NCBI RefSeq assembly: GCF_022539315.1
Contig: NC_066316.1
Span: forward strand, 7,331,501 to 7,395,500
Source: Serinus canaria
Lineage: Eukaryota > Chordata > Aves > Passeriformes > Fringillidae
Reading direction: 5' to 3'
Length of the DNA: 64,000 nt
A program made the translations under genes and the position numbers. Below, piece by piece: positions 60,831 through 64,000 of the stretch. Position 1 is the stretch's first letter; each line of letters begins with the position of its first letter. A model generated the notes under the pieces. That model was given only the letters and a program-made list of their open reading frames with translations. It did no database searches and was not told where the DNA came from.

Positions 60831-63800
60831 ATTCCAGTTATTTATTGTTTATTGAATTGAAAGAAAGGGAATACAAACATTTCTGTTAAGTGCTGTGCAC
60901 TGACATGGAAAAAGTGTATTTTTTTTTAAAAAAATCCTAATAAAAACAAATCAGAAGTTAATGTAGTTCCAATTGAACAATTTTTAAAGATATGTTTAAA
61001 ATACTACACATTTATAAAATAAAAAAGTTAAAACGGTGTTCTGTAAATAATTAGTAAAACAAGTGAAAATAAATACGAGACCCAAAGTTCTTATGTTTTT
61101 AATGTAATATAGCAAAGAAATTTTTAACTACTTAATAATATCTGAGAGTAACAAAAATCCAGAAAGTTTAAGAACGCAATCCTTTGAAACATTTAATATC
61201 AGTCCATAGCAAATAGTCATTACATACCAAAAGCTCTAAGTGTTAACTAGTTCCACCACAACTCCATATAAATCTTGACAATTTAGAAATCTTGAGATCA
61301 ACAATAAAGTTCTTTTCTTGATCTCTACAGCTTGGTTTGTAAGTACATACATGCTTTGAGGATCCATTTTGTCCCATATGTTTTCAAGGAGCCAATAACT
61401 TTTTCCATCTGTGCCTAAAAATGTTAAGTTTCAAATCTAGCACATATACCCTAAGAATGAAAAATGTTTATGAAAAAAGATGGGGCACAATGAATTTCAA
61501 ATTTATAAAAATATACTGATATTAACCAAAACCTTCTGGTCAAAGGACACTTCACATACACACGACTTAAAGTATGCAATAAAACATGACAAGTACCTAG
61601 AACATTTGGTTCTCTGTCTGTTTGTGGAACACATGCACACACACACTCACACCAGATGGGAGGAACACTCTCACAGATGTTTGACTGAATCCAGATTATC
61701 TGGATGAATAGACAGAAAACTTGGCTACAGTTTATTTCAACTAGAGGCAGCTACTGCAGCAGTAGTTCAACACTGCACACTTCAATTAAGTCCACCCTGT
61801 TTAAAAAAAGTGTCATAGTTAATGATTTTGCTTTCTAGACATCGTTAAAAGTAGCAGTTTTCAAAAATCAAGTATGGCAGCTGAAAATGGACTCAAGCCA
61901 ATGTGGAAAAGACAGGAGGAGGGCAAAAGGAGGATTAGCCATTTATGGGATGGGTGTTCCTCTTAATAGTCGTCTCAAAAAAAATTAGATACAAGTGGAT
62001 TTTGTAGCTAAAAATACGGACAAACTATTGAAAGTGCATTTTTCCTCCTCCCCCTTGAGTTACAGTAGTTTGTTTGTTGGTCAGTAAATCCTGCTTCTTA
62101 TGTCCATTATTTTTTCTCTACCTCCCTCCCCATTTGGATCTACAACATATCCCCTCGAGCTACAGCTAATTGTACGAGTCCTGGCTTCCTGCTAAGGAAG
62201 CCTCACAACTGATTTTGGGTGGGAGTATCACTTAGCAGTGTAAAAATACACAACTAGACACCAACTCCCAACAGCAGACAGTTTTATTAAACATTACCTG
62301 GTTGAAGCCAAGTTGAGAAGTAACTGGCAAGATCTGGGCAGATTTCTAGCTTGCATCTTTGCTCCAATCATAAAGAGAAGTTAACTTTAAAGTTGGAGAA
62401 CTTCAGAAGAGACAGAGGGAATTTAAAAACAAAAGGTGTCATTTCCCCCACTTCCCTCCCCTCCAAAACATGAACAGAGCTACCATTTTCCCTTTTGTGT
62501 TCCATTGTGCCTTGAAAATTACTTACCTGAACAGCTAAAGAACATTCAGATAATAAAATGCTTCAGCATTTTTATTTTTGAGATCTGCCTTGATAATAAC
62601 CTGGGGCTACTGTGAATATCTGAAGCCAACAGGTGACCAGAGAAAGTTACAAAATGAGTACACACTTAACAGTATTTTCTTCTCTAAAACCATGGGCCTG
62701 CTGACTGGAAATACAGTAATTTATTGTGGGTGTGTACTTGTTCCAGCCTTACACTCCAGCCTATGAACATTTTTAAGCACATGGAAATTAATGTGTTGCA
62801 AATGAGCAAACTAATTTGGGTTTTCCCCTCCCCCCACCCCACCCCAGTCTCATTTTATCGTCTGTGCACAAAAAGTATTGGTACTTTTCAATCCACATAG
62901 TGTTGGAAAGAATTTAGGTTGGTCTTTCATCTCCAGGTTGGGATGGCACTCATTGCTACATCTCTAATGGCAGCTGCTGTGGGACTGAGTAGTGTGACAA
63001 AATGCAGATGACTCTCACCTTTCTGTCCTGCCTGCTCAAGGCCCTGAGGTGCCAACAGGCTGGCACTGGGACACTCTGGAAGCAGTGCCACCTGCTTGGA
63101 GCTTGTCTTTACATGGCATGGCTGCACCAGGACACTAAGGGAGAGAGGTCCCACACGTGCTGCTCCCTAACTCAGCTTCTAAACACCTCAGAGAGACAAA
63201 CCAAGGCCAGAAGAGAGGGGCAGTGGTTTTGCAGAGGTCCTACATTTAAATTCCTAACTGCACTGCTGTGGAAAGCAGGCATCAGCCCACACCTTCCCCC
63301 AGCTGCACCAGGGAAGGAGTCTCTGGTTACTTATGGCCACCACACTGGAAATGCCTGAAGTGCATACAACACTTTAAATCTACACTTGAGATTCGATCCA
63401 GCCTTCACCACCTGCCTCAAGTTCCCACTTTATTTCCATGAGTACATAGTGATAGATCACTGCATGGGACATTAAGAGACATCAAAAGATTCTTCTCCTT
63501 ACTCTCCCTAAACAATGTTTGGCTTGAAAACCTAAGTTCCAGAGTAAGACAATACTAGAGTAACTTCCAAAGATTCACATGCTGGCATTGCTTATGAACT
63601 GTACCATGTTTTGAACATGTAAGACATTTTACAATTTACTGTTTACAATTTAGGTAATTCATTTCTCCTTAAACCCCAAGGTTTAGCTTACTCAAATGAG
63701 TACCAAAAAAGAGTGACCATGAGAACTTGTCTGTTTTCCTGCAACATTAAGGCCACAGGCCTGACTCATCTTGCACTTTCTGAACTAGGAAGGGAAATAA

Positions 63801-64000
63801 AAGCTTCCTCCAGAACTGACTAAAGGAAGAAGGAACTGATGTATTACCTTAAGTTTATACACGTATTCTCAGTGCTGTGAAACAGTAATTGCTATCAAAG
63901 CATTCACCTCAGTTTTAAGGCTGAACATTAAGTTCCTACCTGGTTTTGGAGGTATTAGAAGACTCACATGTCAGATTTGGGGCTGGTTTCAACCACAGTA
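60831..64000 (-). other. WDR26: Probable WDR26 3' UTR (inferred)
   Basis: No coding sequence was found here. In the conserved tetrapod order WDR26 lies after CNIH4, on the opposite strand and with a multi-kilobase 3' UTR. Two overlapping AATAAA hexamers on the minus strand (60853-60848 and 60846-60841) mark a plausible transcript end. The WDR26 C-terminal coding exon was searched for by eye and not found, so it must be to the right. A C-rich run lies at 62825-62846. A second minus-strand AATAAA (62288-62283) could give a shorter isoform. Confidence 0.45.
60841..60853 (-). terminator. WDR26: Candidate paired poly(A) signals of WDR26
   Basis: TTTATTGTTTATT on the plus strand gives two AATAAA hexamers, at 60853-60848 and 60846-60841, on the minus strand. 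Confidence 0.4.

Overview
The window is vertebrate nuclear DNA, almost certainly from a bird and most likely a songbird. Genes are split by GT-AG introns, non-coding DNA is AT-rich, and CpG islands sit at gene starts. Three CR1 LINE tails are present, together with solo LTRs that match types I recall from passerine genomes. The gene order DEGS1 (+), NVL (-), CNIH4 (+) is the conserved tetrapod block that is on 1q42 in human. WDR26 (-) is the expected next gene on the right.

Layout. Positions 1-3641 hold the 3' part of DEGS1: a GC-rich stretch of intron 1, the large exon 2 and the last coding exon. Exon 1, encoding the first 27 residues, lies to the left of the window. Positions 3642 to about 4690 are the probable DEGS1 3' UTR. 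From there to about 9960 is the intergenic gap between two convergent genes, with one CR1 tail. NVL fills 9.97-49.77 kb on the minus strand. I could place all 23 coding exons with consistent splice phases. They join into a 2571-base reading frame of 856 codons plus stop, the same length as human NVL. Positions 49772-49899 are a very short bidirectional promoter inside a CpG island shared by NVL and CNIH4. CNIH4 (five coding exons, 139 aa) occupies 49900-57037 on the plus strand. From about 57.6 to 60.8 kb there is no recognisable gene. From about 60.83 kb to the end I infer the 3' UTR of WDR26 on the minus strand, from synteny and poly(A) signals only.

The genes do not form a pathway. DEGS1 is an ER ceramide-forming desaturase, NVL is a nucleolar double AAA+ ATPase of 60S ribosome maturation, and CNIH4 is an ER export receptor of the cornichon family. 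NVL and CNIH4 are linked by their shared promoter.

I found no undescribed multi-gene system. The unusual points are small: a duplicated splice acceptor at NVL exon 14, two perfect 19-bp inverted repeats in NVL introns, two sister solo LTRs on either side of NVL exon 14, an LTR with an exact target-site duplication, a CNIH4 first intron with a U12-type donor, and several young tandem repeats.
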